Assembly (NCBI RefSeq): GCF_002968015.1
Contig: NZ_PUIP01000010.1
Location: 124,001 to 188,000, forward strand
Direction: 5' to 3'
DNA length: 64,000 nt
Source of the DNA: Massilia phosphatilytica
GTDB taxonomy: Bacteria; Pseudomonadota; Gammaproteobacteria; Burkholderiales; Burkholderiaceae_D
Shown here piece after piece: positions 1-8,389 of this stretch. The notes under the pieces were generated by a model. That model ran no database searches. It was not told where the DNA came from and saw only the letters and a program-made list of their open reading frames with translations. The first letter of the stretch is position 1; each line of letters opens with the position of its first letter. The position numbers and the translations under genes are program-made.

Positions 1-1672
1 CGCCTGTCACCACCCGGTTGCGGCCATGCTGCTTGGCGCGGTACAGCGCCTTGTCCGCCGCCCAGAACAGCGCCTCGGCATCCTGGGCGTGCACGGGATA
101 GGCCGCGACGCCGAACGACGCCGTCACCCGTTCCGGCCCCTCGCCTTGCGGGTGCGGCGTGATGGCGGCCAGCGCGATGCGGATCGCCTCCGCGCGCGTG
201 CCCGCGTCCGCCGCCGTGCATTCAGGGAGCAAGAGTACCATCTCTTCGCCACCGTAGCGGCAGGCGATGTCCCCTTCGCGGATGCCCAGGCGGAGCTGCT
301 GCGCGATGGTGCGCAGCACGGCGTCGCCGACGGCGTGGCCGTAGTCGTCGTTGACACGTTTGAAATGGTCGATATCGACCAGCACGAGGCTCACGGGCAC
401 GTTCTTGCGGCGCGCCCGTGCCAGCTCGCGTTTCAGCGCGGCGTCGAAATGGCGCCGGTTGAACAGGCCCGTGAGCGGATCGAGCACCGATTGCCGGCGC
501 AGCGATTCGCGCAGGCGTGCATTCCCCAGCGCCAGCGCGAGCTGCTCGGCGACCGTCACCGCGAGGCGCTCCTGTTCTTCATGGGCCGGCCCGGCGTCCA
601 TGCCCTCGAGGTGCAGCATGCCGACCAGTTCATCGTGCGTGACGAGCGGGATGCACAGGCGTTCCGTGGTATCGAGCGCCGGCTTGCGGTAGTGGGCGCA
701 CGGCAGGTCGTTCGATCCCGCCGTGCGGTAGCGCGCCCCGTGGCGCAGCGACCAGCACGACTCGATGTCGATCTCGGGCGGCTGGTCGGACGGCGTGCCC
801 CATTGCGTGTGCCGGTCCAGCACGTGCTCGTCCTCGTCGCGCAACAGGAACAACGTGCCGGACACGCCGGGCAGGAGTTTCGGCAGCGAGCGCGCGATCA
901 CGGGTGCGGCGTCGGGCACCGACGGCACGGCCTCCACGGCGCGCAGCAGTTCCGCGACCAGTTTCAGTTCGCGGTTGTGGCGCGTCGTCAGCGCGACGGC
1001 TTCCGCGAGCTGGCCGGTCTGCGTTTCCAGCTGCCCGGCGATGGCGCGGCGCGCGCGCAGCATGCGCATGGCAACCAGCAGCAGGACGCCCAGCGCGACG
1101 ATGTTGCAGGCGGTGGCCGCGACGCTGACGGTGAACGAGCGCGCGGAACGGGCCAGCAGGTCGGCCTGCAGCGCGTCGTGCCGCGCGCCGCTGCGCGCAT
1201 CTTCCGCCGCGACGATGCGGCGCAGGTCGTCCATGTACTGCTTGCCGCGCAGGGAGCTGACGACGCGCTCGGTCGCCTCGAATCCTTCACGGCGGCGGAG
1301 CAGGATGGTCTCGTCGAGTTCCGCCAGCTTCAGTTCCGCGAGGCGCGCGACGCGCCATACGGTGGTCCGCTCGGCATCCGTGCGCGCCTTCTCCTTGGCC
1401 TCGTGCAGCGCCCCGGGCAGCGTGCGCCGGACCTGTTCATACGGTTCGAGGAAGACGTCGTTGCCGGTGATGACGAAGCCGCGCTGCGCCGTCTCGGCGT
1501 CGCACATGGCGGTCAGGATGGCATCGAGGCGCTGGCGCGCGAGCAGTTCGGCGCGCGCTTGCGCCAGCAGCACATTGACGGAGCGGTTCAGCCAGAACGG
1601 CACCGCCGCGACCAGGACCATGACGATAAAGACGGCCAGGGCGACGAACTTCAGATGTCTTGCGCTGCGCAT
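1..1672 (-). CDS. CHASE3-GAF-GGDEF diguanylate cyclase (3' end outside window)
   Basis: Membrane-bound sensor that should make cyclic di-GMP from two GTP. The N-terminus (MRSARHLKFVALAVF...) is a membrane helix. It is followed by a CHASE3-like periplasmic segment with the typical ETAQRGFVITGND motif, a second helix near residues 175-195, a GAF-like region, and a GGDEF domain with DPLTGLFNRR and a signature reading GGEEM. An REGD sequence five residues before the signature fits the RxxD inhibitory site. The last residue of the signature is Met rather than Phe, a tolerated but uncommon change. The reading frame is open to position 1, where VVTG marks the usual end of a GGDEF domain, so only a few C-terminal residues are missing. 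The ligand sensed is unknown. Confidence 0.9.
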   Translation of the reverse strand, partial: MRSARHLKFVALAVFIVMVLVAAVPFWLNRSVNVLLAQARAELLARQRLDAILTAMCDAETAQRGFVITGNDVFLEPYEQVRRTLPGALHEAKEKARTDAERTTVWRVARLAELKLAELDETILLRRREGFEATERVVSSLRGKQYMDDLRRIVAAEDARSGARHDALQADLLARSARSFTVSVAATACNIVALGVLLLVAMRMLRARRAIAGQLETQTGQLAEAVALTTRHNRELKLVAELLRAVEAVPSVPDAAPVIARSLPKLLPGVSGTLFLLRDEDEHVLDRHTQWGTPSDQPPEIDIESCWSLRHGARYRTAGSNDLPCAHYRKPALDTTERLCIPLVTHDELVGMLHLEGMDAGPAHEEQERLAVTVAEQLALALGNARLRESLRRQSVLDPLTGLFNRRHFDAALKRELARARRKNVPVSLVLVDIDHFKRVNDDYGHAVGDAVLRTIAQQLRLGIREGDIACRYGGEEMVLLLPECTAADAGTRAEAIRIALAAITPHPQGEGPERVTASFGVAAYPVHAQDAEALFWAADKALYRAKQHGRNRVVTG

Positions 1673-1777
1673 GCGGGGGTAAACGGGACTCGGTTGCTAT
1701 AAGGCAAGGCAAAATAGCACAGTTTCCGCCGCGCACGGTTGAAATGGACGATTTCGCAGGCGCGGCATGCCTTTTGT

Positions 1778-3001
1778 TTACTCTTCGGCGACATAGCGGA
1801 ACGCCCCGGGCGGCAGCATCAGCACCGGCGCCGGCTTGCCGGCTTCGACGAGGACGATGTCCGCCGGCACGGCATCCTGCACGGCATCCACGCGCAACGC
1901 CTTGATGATGCGCCTGCCCTGCTTCGGCAGCAGCGCGGCCGGAACCGGATGCGGGCTGCGGCCCGCCAGTGTGCGCAGCCAGTCGGGACGTCCGTCGTGG
2001 ACGGCATAGCGCGGATAGATCACCTGCATGTCGACATGGCCCTGCGCGAGGCCGGGGACTGCGTAATGGCCATCCGGCGCGCGCAGCACGAACGGTGCCG
2101 ACGCCGGAAACGCCGCCAGCAGCCCGGCGTACAGTGGATGTTCGGCGGCAGGGTCGGGATGCCCGTAGAACTCCGCCTGGTCGACGCTGAGGATGTCCAG
2201 CCCCGTCGCGCGGCGCAGGCGTTCGGCCATCCAGTCGATGTCGCCGGTGGCGCCGGGTATCGATTTGAAGGCATGCGAATAGCCGGCGTAAATGAACACT
2301 TTGGCATCCTTGTCCTGCGCGAAGATGCGGGCGACCAGGTTGTCCGCTTCGCCCTGTTCGCGAGCCCGGATGCTGTCCTTCCAATCCTGGCCGGGCTGCG
2401 GCGGCGTGATGACGTCGTACGGCACCAGCTTCCAGCCGTCGGCCAGCGCGGTGTTGACGAAGTTGGCGAACGCCGGCTCCCGCGTGTAGTAGCCCGTGGC
2501 GGTGGTGACCTGGCCGGGCGCCGGCACGCCCGTGGCGTCCCCGGAAAACGTTTCGCAGGCGAGGTAGGTATAGCCGATCCTGCGCAGTGCGGACGCCAGG
2601 CGCATGGCGAAGGCGCGGTGCATCGGCACGTGGTGCGCTTCGTTGAGAATGACGACACGCCGCGTGCGCGCCTGCGCGACGATGGCCTCGACCGCGTCCT
2701 CGGCACGGGCATTCGCCAGCTCGCCTTCCCTGGCCGCCGCAGCCGGCAGGCGCGCGGGCGCAGGAGGACTCTGCGCATCGACGGCGGCGATGGCGCCCTC
2801 CGTATCGCCGGCGAACGCGCGCTGCATGCCCAGTTGCTGCAATTCGAACCCCTGCTTGCGCGCTTCGGCCGCGCGCTCGGCGGCGACCAGCGGTGCCAGG
2901 TAGGCGGTCGGATCGAATACCGGCACAGGCACCGGTGCCTGCGCGTGCGCCGTGCACGCGGCAAGGGCCAGCAGGGACAGGATGCGGAATCGTGCGGCCA
3001 T
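1778..3001 (-). CDS. Exported Tiki/ChaN-like protein, function unknown
   Basis: 407-residue protein with a Sec-type signal peptide (MAARFRILSLLALAACTAHAQA). ATG 3001 is chosen because AGGAGA lies 5 bases upstream. The body has the motif VVILNEAHHVPMHRAF and later YLACETFSGD and YAGYSHAF, which resemble the conserved Glu/His pattern of the ChaN/TraB/Tiki superfamily (haem-binding or metalloprotease-like proteins). It lies downstream of nudB in the same orientation after a 52-bp gap and may be the last gene of that operon. The signal peptide is seen directly; the family is inferred from the motif and the biochemical role is open. Confidence 0.7.
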   Translation of the reverse strand: MAARFRILSLLALAACTAHAQAPVPVPVFDPTAYLAPLVAAERAAEARKQGFELQQLGMQRAFAGDTEGAIAAVDAQSPPAPARLPAAAAREGELANARAEDAVEAIVAQARTRRVVILNEAHHVPMHRAFAMRLASALRRIGYTYLACETFSGDATGVPAPGQVTTATGYYTREPAFANFVNTALADGWKLVPYDVITPPQPGQDWKDSIRAREQGEADNLVARIFAQDKDAKVFIYAGYSHAFKSIPGATGDIDWMAERLRRATGLDILSVDQAEFYGHPDPAAEHPLYAGLLAAFPASAPFVLRAPDGHYAVPGLAQGHVDMQVIYPRYAVHDGRPDWLRTLAGRSPHPVPAALLPKQGRRIIKALRVDAVQDAVPADIVLVEAGKPAPVLMLPPGAFRYVAEE

Positions 3002-3053
3002 CGTTTCTCCTTGGGTCGTAGAACGCATGTGAACTGGCAGATCTGGCAGGCGC

Positions 3054-3512
3054 TCAGGCATTGCCCGGGAAATGCCTGGGAAGCTGCAGGATGGCCTCGG
3101 CGTTCGACGCCGAGAAGCACCGGTCCGCCGCTTCCAGCAGCGGCAGCCAGGCATATTGGAGATGCTCGCGCGGCGCGAGGGTGATAGTGATGTCGCGCGG
3201 GACGCAGACGGAGAACACGTGTTCCGTGTTGTGGGTGACGCCGGGCGCGTAGCGGTGGCGCCAGGTTGCATAGATCTCGTAGACGTTGGAGAGATGCCAG
3301 TCCTTGAGGACGATGCGTTCGCCGTCGGCGACGATGCCCGTTTCCTCGAACAGTTCGCGGGTCGCCGTTTCCAGCAGCGGTTCGTCAAGGCGGTCGAGGG
3401 AACCGGTGACGGATTGCCAGAAGCCGGGGCGGTCGGTGCGTTCGATCAGGAGCACGTCCAGGTCGGCGGTGTGGATGACGACGAGGACGGATTCGGGGAT
3501 TTTGTGGGGCAT
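3054..3512 (-). CDS. nudB: Dihydroneopterin triphosphate diphosphatase (Nudix)
   Basis: 152-residue Nudix hydrolase, expected to remove pyrophosphate from dihydroneopterin triphosphate in folate synthesis. The Nudix box runs GSLDRLDEPLLETATRELFE followed by ETGI. The REL.EE.G core is intact, with a one-residue insertion before it relative to the E. coli box. It begins MPHKIPESVLVVIHT, as NudB proteins do. It sits 37 bp downstream of aspS on the same strand, the usual Burkholderiales context (fmdB-DUF502-aspS-nudB). The ribosome-binding site is weak, suggesting coupling to aspS. A general Nudix role is the alternative. Confidence 0.88.
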   Translation of the reverse strand: MPHKIPESVLVVIHTADLDVLLIERTDRPGFWQSVTGSLDRLDEPLLETATRELFEETGIVADGERIVLKDWHLSNVYEIYATWRHRYAPGVTHNTEHVFSVCVPRDITITLAPREHLQYAWLPLLEAADRCFSASNAEAILQLPRHFPGNA

Positions 3513-3549
3513 GGCGTGATTGTAACGCCATGCCCGCCGAACATACGCG

Positions 3550-5352
3550 TTACGCGACCTTCGGTTCGTTGCGCAGGCGGATGTGCAGCTCTTTCAGCTG
3601 CTTCTCGTCGACTTCCGACGGCGCGTTGGTCAGCAGGTCCTGCGCGCGCTGGGTTTTCGGGAACGCGATCACGTCGCGGATCGACTCGGAGCCGGTCATC
3701 AGCGTGATCAGGCGATCCAGGCCGAACGCCAGGCCGCCGTGCGGCGGTGCGCCGTACTGCAGGGCGTCGAGCAGGAAGCCGAACTTCAGCTGCGCTTCTT
3801 CCGCATCGATCTTCAGCGCGCGGAACACCTTGCTCTGGACTTCTTCGCGGTGGATACGGATCGAGCCGCCGCCCAGTTCCCAGCCGTTCAGGACCATGTC
3901 GTAGGCCTTGGCGATGCAGGCGCCCGGGTTCGTCTCGAGCATGTCTTCGTGGCCGTCCTTCGGTGCCGTGAACGGGTGGTGCGTCGCGTTCCAGCGGTCG
4001 CCGTCTTCGTCGTACTCGAACATCGGGAAGTCGATGACCCACAGCGGCGCCCAGACGTCGTCGAACAGGCCGGCCTTCTTGCCGAATTCCGAGTGGCCGA
4101 TCTTCACGCGCAGCGCGCCCATCGAGTCGTTCACGACCTTGGCCTTGTCCGCACCGAAGAAGATCAGGTCGCCGTCTTGTGCGCCGGTCAGCTCCAGCAC
4201 CTTGGCCAGGACGTCGTCCGAGATGTTCTTGACGATCGGCGACTGCAGGCCTTCGCGGCCCTTCGCCCTCTCGTTGACCTTGATGTAGGCGAGGCCCTTG
4301 GCGCCGTAGATGCCGACGAATTGCGTGTACGCGTCGATTTCCGAACGCGGCATCGAACCGCCCTGCGGCACGCGCAGGCCGATGACGCGGCCGCCCGCCA
4401 TGTTGGCGGCGTTGTTGAAGACCTTGAATTCGACGGTCTTCATCAGCTCCGTCAGTTCGGTGAACTGCAGTTTCACGCGCATGTCCGGCTTGTCCGAACC
4501 ATAGGAGCCCATGGCGGTGGCGAAGTCCATGACAGGGAACGGGTTCGGCAGGTCGATGCCGGCGGCGTTCTTGAAGACGACGCGCATCATGTCTTCGAAC
4601 AGGTCACGGATTTCCTGCTCGGTCAGGAACGACGTCTCGCAGTCGATCTGGGTGAATTCCGGCTGGCGGTCGGCGCGCAGGTCTTCGTCGCGGAAGCACT
4701 TGGTGATCTGGTAGTAGCGGTCGAAGTTGGCGACCATCAGCAGCTGCTTGAACAGCTGCGGCGACTGCGGCAGCGCGAAGAAGTTGCCCGGGTTGACGCG
4801 CGACGGCACCAGGTAGTCGCGCGCGCCTTCCGGCGTGGACTTGGTCAGCATCGGGGTCTCGATGTCGATGAAGCCCAGGTTGTCCAGGTACTTGCGCACT
4901 TCCATCGACACCTTGTAGCGCAGGCGCAGGTTGTGCTGCATCTGCTGGCGGCGCAGGTCGAGCACGCGGTGCGTCAGGCGCGTGGTTTCCGACAGGTTGT
5001 CGTCGTCCAGCTGGAACGGCACCGGCACGGAAGCGTTCAGCACTTCCAGCTTGGTGGTGTTGATCTCGATCTTGCCCGACTTCAGGTTGGCGTTGGCGGT
5101 GCCCTCCAGGCGGTTCACGACGGTGCCGGTCACGCGCAGGCAGTACTCGTTGCGCACGTGCTCGGCGACCTTGAAGACCTCCGCATTGTCGGGGTGGCAG
5201 ACGACCTGCACGAGACCTTCGCGGTCGCGCAGGTCGATGAAGATCACGCCGCCGTGGTCGCGACGACGGTGCACCCAGCCGCACAGGCTGACGGTTTGGC
5301 CCAGCAGCTCTTCGGTCACGAGGCCGCAGTAGTGAGTACGCATGGAGGACAT
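3550..5352 (-). CDS. aspS: Aspartate-tRNA ligase
   Basis: 600-residue bacterial-type class II aspartyl-tRNA synthetase, which charges tRNA-Asp in the cytoplasm. Seen are the N-terminal OB-fold anticodon domain (MRTHYCGLV...VSLCGWVHRRRDHGG), motif 2 (FRDEDLRADRQPEFTQID) and motif 3 (GLAFGLDRLITLMTGSESIRD), with the bacterial insertion domain between them. Length is normal. Two ATGs are possible. Position 5352 is preferred because AGGATCG stands about 8 bases upstream; the conserved MRTHYCG start at 5343 has no such site. It follows the DUF502 gene by 74 bp. Confidence 0.97.
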   Translation of the reverse strand: MSSMRTHYCGLVTEELLGQTVSLCGWVHRRRDHGGVIFIDLRDREGLVQVVCHPDNAEVFKVAEHVRNEYCLRVTGTVVNRLEGTANANLKSGKIEINTTKLEVLNASVPVPFQLDDDNLSETTRLTHRVLDLRRQQMQHNLRLRYKVSMEVRKYLDNLGFIDIETPMLTKSTPEGARDYLVPSRVNPGNFFALPQSPQLFKQLLMVANFDRYYQITKCFRDEDLRADRQPEFTQIDCETSFLTEQEIRDLFEDMMRVVFKNAAGIDLPNPFPVMDFATAMGSYGSDKPDMRVKLQFTELTELMKTVEFKVFNNAANMAGGRVIGLRVPQGGSMPRSEIDAYTQFVGIYGAKGLAYIKVNERAKGREGLQSPIVKNISDDVLAKVLELTGAQDGDLIFFGADKAKVVNDSMGALRVKIGHSEFGKKAGLFDDVWAPLWVIDFPMFEYDEDGDRWNATHHPFTAPKDGHEDMLETNPGACIAKAYDMVLNGWELGGGSIRIHREEVQSKVFRALKIDAEEAQLKFGFLLDALQYGAPPHGGLAFGLDRLITLMTGSESIRDVIAFPKTQRAQDLLTNAPSEVDEKQLKELHIRLRNEPKVA

Positions 5353-5426
5353 AGTTTTTCGATCCTGGTTGGTTGATTCGGTGGCCCGCTCTTGGCAGGC
5401 CTGGATTCTTTGCTGCGTTGTTGGTT

Positions 5427-6038
5427 CTATTCCGCGGTGGCGACGGCGTGCGCCTCGGCCGGCGGCGGCGGCGCCACGACGCCCATCGAGACGATGTACT
5501 TGAGGGCCGCGTCGACCGTCATGTCCAGCTCGACGACGCGGCTCTTTTCCATCATCAGGAAGAAGCCGGACGTCGGGTTCGGCGTGGTCGGCACGTACAC
5601 GCTCACGTACTCGCCCACCAGGTGGTTCTTGACATCACCGCCCGGCACGCCGGTGAGGAAGGCGATCGTGTACGACTTCTCGTGCGGGTACGGGATCAGG
5701 ACGGCCTTGCGAAACGCGTTGCCCGACGACGAGAACAGCGTGTCCGACACCTGCTTGACGCTGCCGTAGACCGAGTTCACGACGGGGATGCGCTGCAGCA
5801 GCCGCTCCCACAGGCGCACGAACCATTTGCCGACCAGGTTATTGGTCAGCACGCCGGTCAGGAACACGATGGCCAGCGTGATGATGGCGCCCAGGCCCGG
5901 GATGTACGTGCGCGGCTGCCACTCGCTCGGCACGAGCACGAGCGACTGGTCCAGCGTGCTGATCACGAAGTTCAGCACCCAGGCCGTGATCGCGAGGGGA
6001 ACCAGGACCAGCGCGCCTGTGATGAAATATTTACGCAT
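5427..6038 (-). CDS. DUF502 family inner-membrane protein
   Basis: 203-residue membrane protein beginning MRKYFITGALVLVPLAITAW, the usual DUF502 start. A second helix lies at GLGAIITLAIVFLTGVL. Conserved family stretches are seen at RIPVVNSVYGSVKQV and PTTPNPTSGFF. The C-terminus is Ala/Pro-rich (PPPPAEAHAVATAE). An upstream ATG at 6083 would add 15 unconserved residues. The fmdB stop lies 77 bp upstream of this start and aspS starts 74 bp downstream, so it is probably part of the fmdB-aspS operon. No biochemical function is established for the family. Confidence 0.88.
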   Translation of the reverse strand: MRKYFITGALVLVPLAITAWVLNFVISTLDQSLVLVPSEWQPRTYIPGLGAIITLAIVFLTGVLTNNLVGKWFVRLWERLLQRIPVVNSVYGSVKQVSDTLFSSSGNAFRKAVLIPYPHEKSYTIAFLTGVPGGDVKNHLVGEYVSVYVPTTPNPTSGFFLMMEKSRVVELDMTVDAALKYIVSMGVVAPPPPAEAHAVATAE

Positions 6039-6115
6039 CGATTGTCGTGACGGATCTCGTCCGATGATTTGTCGGGTGCTCATTATGCGCCGGCCGCGAG
6101 GGGCCGGCGCCGCGG

Positions 6116-6427
6116 TCAGGTACTACTGCTGTCCTTCGCCGGTGCGGCGGCAGGGGCCGGCGCGGGCGACGCGTCGGTGCTGCCCGTGCTGCCCGTGCTG
6201 CCGTCGGACGACGTCGCTGGTGCCGTGCCGGTTGCCGGCGCAGAGCCACCGCGGAAGTCGGTCACGTACCAGCCGGTACCTTTCAACTGGAATCCGGCGG
6301 CGGTGACTTGCTTCTTGAACGATGACTTGCCGCACGAGGGGCAAACGGTCAGAACCGGATCGGAAATCTTTTGCAGCACATCCTTGGCAAAACCGCATTC
6401 ATCGCAGCGGTAGGCGTAAATCGGCAT
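6116..6427 (-). CDS. FmdB-family zinc-ribbon protein
   Basis: 103-residue protein with the canonical start MPIYAYRCDECG and two CxxC knuckles (CDEC and CPSC) forming a zinc ribbon in the first 45 residues. A low-complexity Ala/Thr/Ser/Pro tail (GSTGSTGSTDASPAPAPAAA) follows. ATG 6427 is supported by GGAG upstream in GCGGAGTATTCAG. It is first in the fmdB-DUF502-aspS-nudB run, and a TATAAT element lies 33 bases upstream. FmdB was first described as a putative regulator; most members have no tested role. Confidence 0.9.
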   Translation of the reverse strand: MPIYAYRCDECGFAKDVLQKISDPVLTVCPSCGKSSFKKQVTAAGFQLKGTGWYVTDFRGGSAPATGTAPATSSDGSTGSTGSTDASPAPAPAAAPAKDSSST

Positions 6428-6460
6428 CTGAATACTCCGCAAAAATCATCAAAACCCTGA

Positions 6461-6466
6461 ATTATA
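6461..6466 (-). promoter_or_regulatory. Candidate -10 element of the fmdB-aspS operon
   Basis: On the minus strand this reads TATAAT, 33 bases before the fmdB ATG, in an AT-rich pocket (TTTATAATTCAGGG). No convincing -35 hexamer is seen 16-18 bases further up, so the assignment rests on the -10 and its position. Confidence 0.4.
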
Positions 6467-6683
6467 AAGCTTTTGCGGGGTCGATGGACGTCTGGCCAAC
6501 TTGCTGCACTATGGAAACAGTGTTGTTTTTCGTCTGCGCACGATTGGGTTCTGTTTGCCGAACATCAACTTAACTGTTTAAATAGCATTCTCATCAGCAA
6601 TGCTGCACAAGGATTAAGAAACAGAAGTTTGCGCGACCGGCTTCCGGCCCGCCGCAATACCGAAGAAAAGCACTTAAAATCGG
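6467..6683. other. Intergenic region, no gene recognised
   Basis: About 215 bp between the fmdB promoter and the hairpin before the insertion sequence. It is clearly lower in GC than its surroundings. No open frame with acceptable codon use and no tRNA-like or 6S-like fold could be recognised by eye. It may hold the upstream part of the fmdB promoter. Confidence 0.5.
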
Positions 6684-6710
6684 GGGCCCGCTTGCGGGCC
6701 CTTTTCTTTT
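6684..6710. terminator. Intrinsic terminator, separated from its operon by the insertion sequence
   Basis: GGGCCCGC-TT-GCGGGCCC (6684-6701) is a perfect 8-bp stem followed on the plus strand by TTTTCTTTT. On the minus strand the stem is followed by CCCGATTTTAAG. Before the IS1595-type element arrived, the hairpin lay only a few bases after the stop codon of the minus-strand methyltransferase that ends at 7787, so it probably ended the ubi transcript. It may work in both directions. Confidence 0.65.
6703..6710. repeat. Left copy of IS target-site duplication
   Basis: TTTCTTTT immediately left of the element. The identical 8 bases follow the right end at 7781-7788. Eight bp is the duplication length known for the IS1595 family. 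Confidence 0.9.
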
Positions 6711-6729
6711 GGCTGTGTTCGCGTTATTT
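6711..6729 (+). repeat. Left terminal inverted repeat of the IS1595-type element
   Basis: GGCTGTGTTCGCGTTATTT. It matches the inward-read right end at 17 of 19 positions. Confidence 0.9.
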
Positions 6730-6744
6730 CGGTAACTCTCGAGC

Positions 6745-7698
6745 CTAGCCGAGCTGGACCGCTGCGCACAGCAAGTGCGCGGGCGTCGTCAGGCGCCGGT
6801 CGTCCAGCACCCGCTGCCAGCCGGAATAATTGATCAGGTAACGGCTTGCTACGCCTCGGAACCGTATCAGCCAGCTTTTAAAGCGGCTGTGCCAGCTATT
6901 TACATTTTGGATGTGGATCGCGCCGCGCGCCCGCTCGCCGGCCCGCACGTTCACCGCTTCGTGCGTGATCCCGGCCCGCGCTGCATAGTGACGATACGCC
7001 ATGGCACCGTCGCTGATGAGCAGACCATCAGCGGGGAACGCAGGCGTCAGGCACTGGTGCAATTGGGCGACGGTGACCTGGCCCCGTCCCGTGTGAAAGT
7101 CCAGTGTCCGGCCGCTGCGATCGCGTGCGAGCAGCAGGCAATCGTGCTCCCGATTGATGCCGCGCTGCTTCGCCACGCCGCCGCGTTTTCTCGGCCGTCG
7201 CGTCATGTTGCGCGCCCCCTTCTGTGATTCGAGCCTGTAGGTTTCGTCCGCCTCGACGATGGCCGAAAGCGTCTTCGGCCGGTCGCGCATCGCTCCCGGC
7301 ACGAACCGGTGACGCCACCTGAAACTCGTCGTCCGATGAACCTTCACGACGCGCGCCGTGTCGCGGACGGTACGCGATTCGAGCACACATTGGAGGTAGG
7401 AAAGCCAGCACTCTTTCTTGCGCAACCGCGCCAGGGGCGTCCCGGTCAGGGCGTTGTGCGAGCGGCGACAATGAAGACACCGGAAGCGCTGCAATCCGCT
7501 CGCCTGGCCGCAGCGGTGCTTGCGGGCGCAGCCGCAATGTGGACACGGCCGTCCCGCCGCCGCCTGTTCGATCAGGGCGATGCACTCGGCCGGATGCGCG
7601 ATGCCCGCGATCCACTCGCGCAGCCGCGCCAGGTCGCCTGCAGACAACTGCACGGCCAACAACATAGCGAACAATTCGTCGAACGTCGGGCTGCGCAT
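6745..7698 (-). CDS. IS1595-family transposase
   Basis: 317-residue transposase of the ISXO2-like DDE group. The N-terminus carries a zinc-ribbon (CPHC ... CLHC, about residues 50-80). The catalytic core shows EADETYRLES for the first Asp, LISDGAMAYRHY for the second, and HIQNVNSWHSRFKSWL with the family's terminal block GVASRYLINYSGW. ATG 7698 is preferred because AGGAG lies 5 bases upstream; a GTG two codons earlier is possible. The frame is intact, so the enzyme may be functional. Confidence 0.93.
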   Translation of the reverse strand: MRSPTFDELFAMLLAVQLSAGDLARLREWIAGIAHPAECIALIEQAAAGRPCPHCGCARKHRCGQASGLQRFRCLHCRRSHNALTGTPLARLRKKECWLSYLQCVLESRTVRDTARVVKVHRTTSFRWRHRFVPGAMRDRPKTLSAIVEADETYRLESQKGARNMTRRPRKRGGVAKQRGINREHDCLLLARDRSGRTLDFHTGRGQVTVAQLHQCLTPAFPADGLLISDGAMAYRHYAARAGITHEAVNVRAGERARGAIHIQNVNSWHSRFKSWLIRFRGVASRYLINYSGWQRVLDDRRLTTPAHLLCAAVQLG

Positions 7699-7761
7699 CG
7701 TCACTCCTCATGAGTTAACTCGACGATGCGTATGACCTCTACGACGCGATTCAGTTCACAT

Positions 7762-7780
7762 AACTAACGCGCACACAGCC
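7762..7780 (-). repeat. Right terminal inverted repeat of the IS1595-type element
   Basis: On the minus strand GGCTGTGTGCGCGTTAGTT, matching the left end with two differences. It ends exactly where the second TTTCTTTT copy begins. Confidence 0.9.
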
Positions 7781-7788
7781 TTTCTTTT
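7781..7788. repeat. Right copy of IS target-site duplication
   Basis: TTTCTTTT, identical to 6703-6710. Its last two bases are part of the stop codon (TAA on the minus strand) of the methyltransferase gene. Confidence 0.9.
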
Positions 7789-8389
7789 ATCGGCGCCGCC
7801 AGATCATCCAGCGTTCCTTGCCTGCAAACACGGGGATCGAGTCCTCGACGGCGTCGTCGCCGATGCACTCGAAGGCGGGACGCAACAGGTCATCGAGTTC
7901 GGCACGCGCGATGCCGAACGGCGGCCCCTTCGGCGCTTCATCGAAATAAAAGTAACCGGCCAGCAGGCCGCCCTGCCCCAGCAGTTCGGCCCAGCGCCGC
8001 GCTACCTCCGGCCGGCGTGCCCGCGGCAGCGCGCACAGGAACGCCTGTTCGTAGACGAGATCCAGCGGCTTCTCCGGCGCATACGCGAAGAAATCGGCTT
8101 GCAGGATGCGGTCTGCCCACGGTCCGGCCAGCGCGCGGGCGCGTGCGACGGCTTCGGGCGAGAAATCGATGGCGGTGGCGTGCCAGCCGGCCTCGCACAT
8201 CAGCGTCAGTTCGTGCGCGGAGCCGCAACCCGGCACCAATACCGTTAGCGGCCGAGAAGACGCCACGAACCGCCGCAACGCCACCGACACCCCACCCCGC
8301 TCCCACGGCGTAAACTCTCGCTCGAAGCGCTCGTCCCAGAATTGCGGCGACAGCGGATCGCGGCTAGCGAAATCCGGCGCCGACGCCAT
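7787..8389 (-). CDS. TPMT-like class I SAM-dependent methyltransferase
   Basis: 200-residue protein resembling thiopurine S-methyltransferase-type enzymes. It starts MASAPDFASRDPLSPQFWDERF and has the SAM-binding signature VLVPGCGSAHEL followed by ATAIDFSPEAVARA. DFFAYAPEKPLDLVYEQAFLCALP is the acidic loop/motif II region. Its ATG shares one base with the ubiB stop (TGATG), so it is translationally coupled to ubiB. The substrate cannot be told from sequence. Its original 3' flank, including a terminator hairpin, has been pushed about 1 kb away by the insertion sequence. Confidence 0.82.
   Translation of the reverse strand: MASAPDFASRDPLSPQFWDERFEREFTPWERGGVSVALRRFVASSRPLTVLVPGCGSAHELTLMCEAGWHATAIDFSPEAVARARALAGPWADRILQADFFAYAPEKPLDLVYEQAFLCALPRARRPEVARRWAELLGQGGLLAGYFYFDEAPKGPPFGIARAELDDLLRPAFECIGDDAVEDSIPVFAGKERWMIWRRR

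Larger units (their letters stand above)
6711..7780 (-). mobile_element. IS1595-family insertion sequence, complete, 1070 bp
   Basis: The element has one transposase gene on the minus strand and near-perfect terminal inverted repeats. The left end is GGCTGTGTTCGCGTTATTT; the right end, read inward, is GGCTGTGTGCGCGTTAGTT, with two mismatches in 19. Both ends are flanked by the same 8-bp duplication TTTCTTTT. Intact ends, an intact gene and an exact duplication indicate recent, possibly still active, transposition. The right duplication covers two bases of the neighbouring methyltransferase stop codon, and the duplication leaves that codon intact. Confidence 0.93.

Noticed and set aside
26..1702. 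Plus-strand open frame of 558 codons
   Set aside because: Shadow of the minus-strand GGDEF gene; composition is Arg/Gln/Ala-rich with no recognisable domain.
3583..5376. Plus-strand open frame of 597 codons
   Set aside because: Antisense to aspS, which is unmistakable.
6467..6683. Possible small RNA or 6S RNA ending at the plus-strand hairpin
   Set aside because: No 6S-like or other known fold is visible. The hairpin is better explained as the former terminator of the minus-strand ubi operon.
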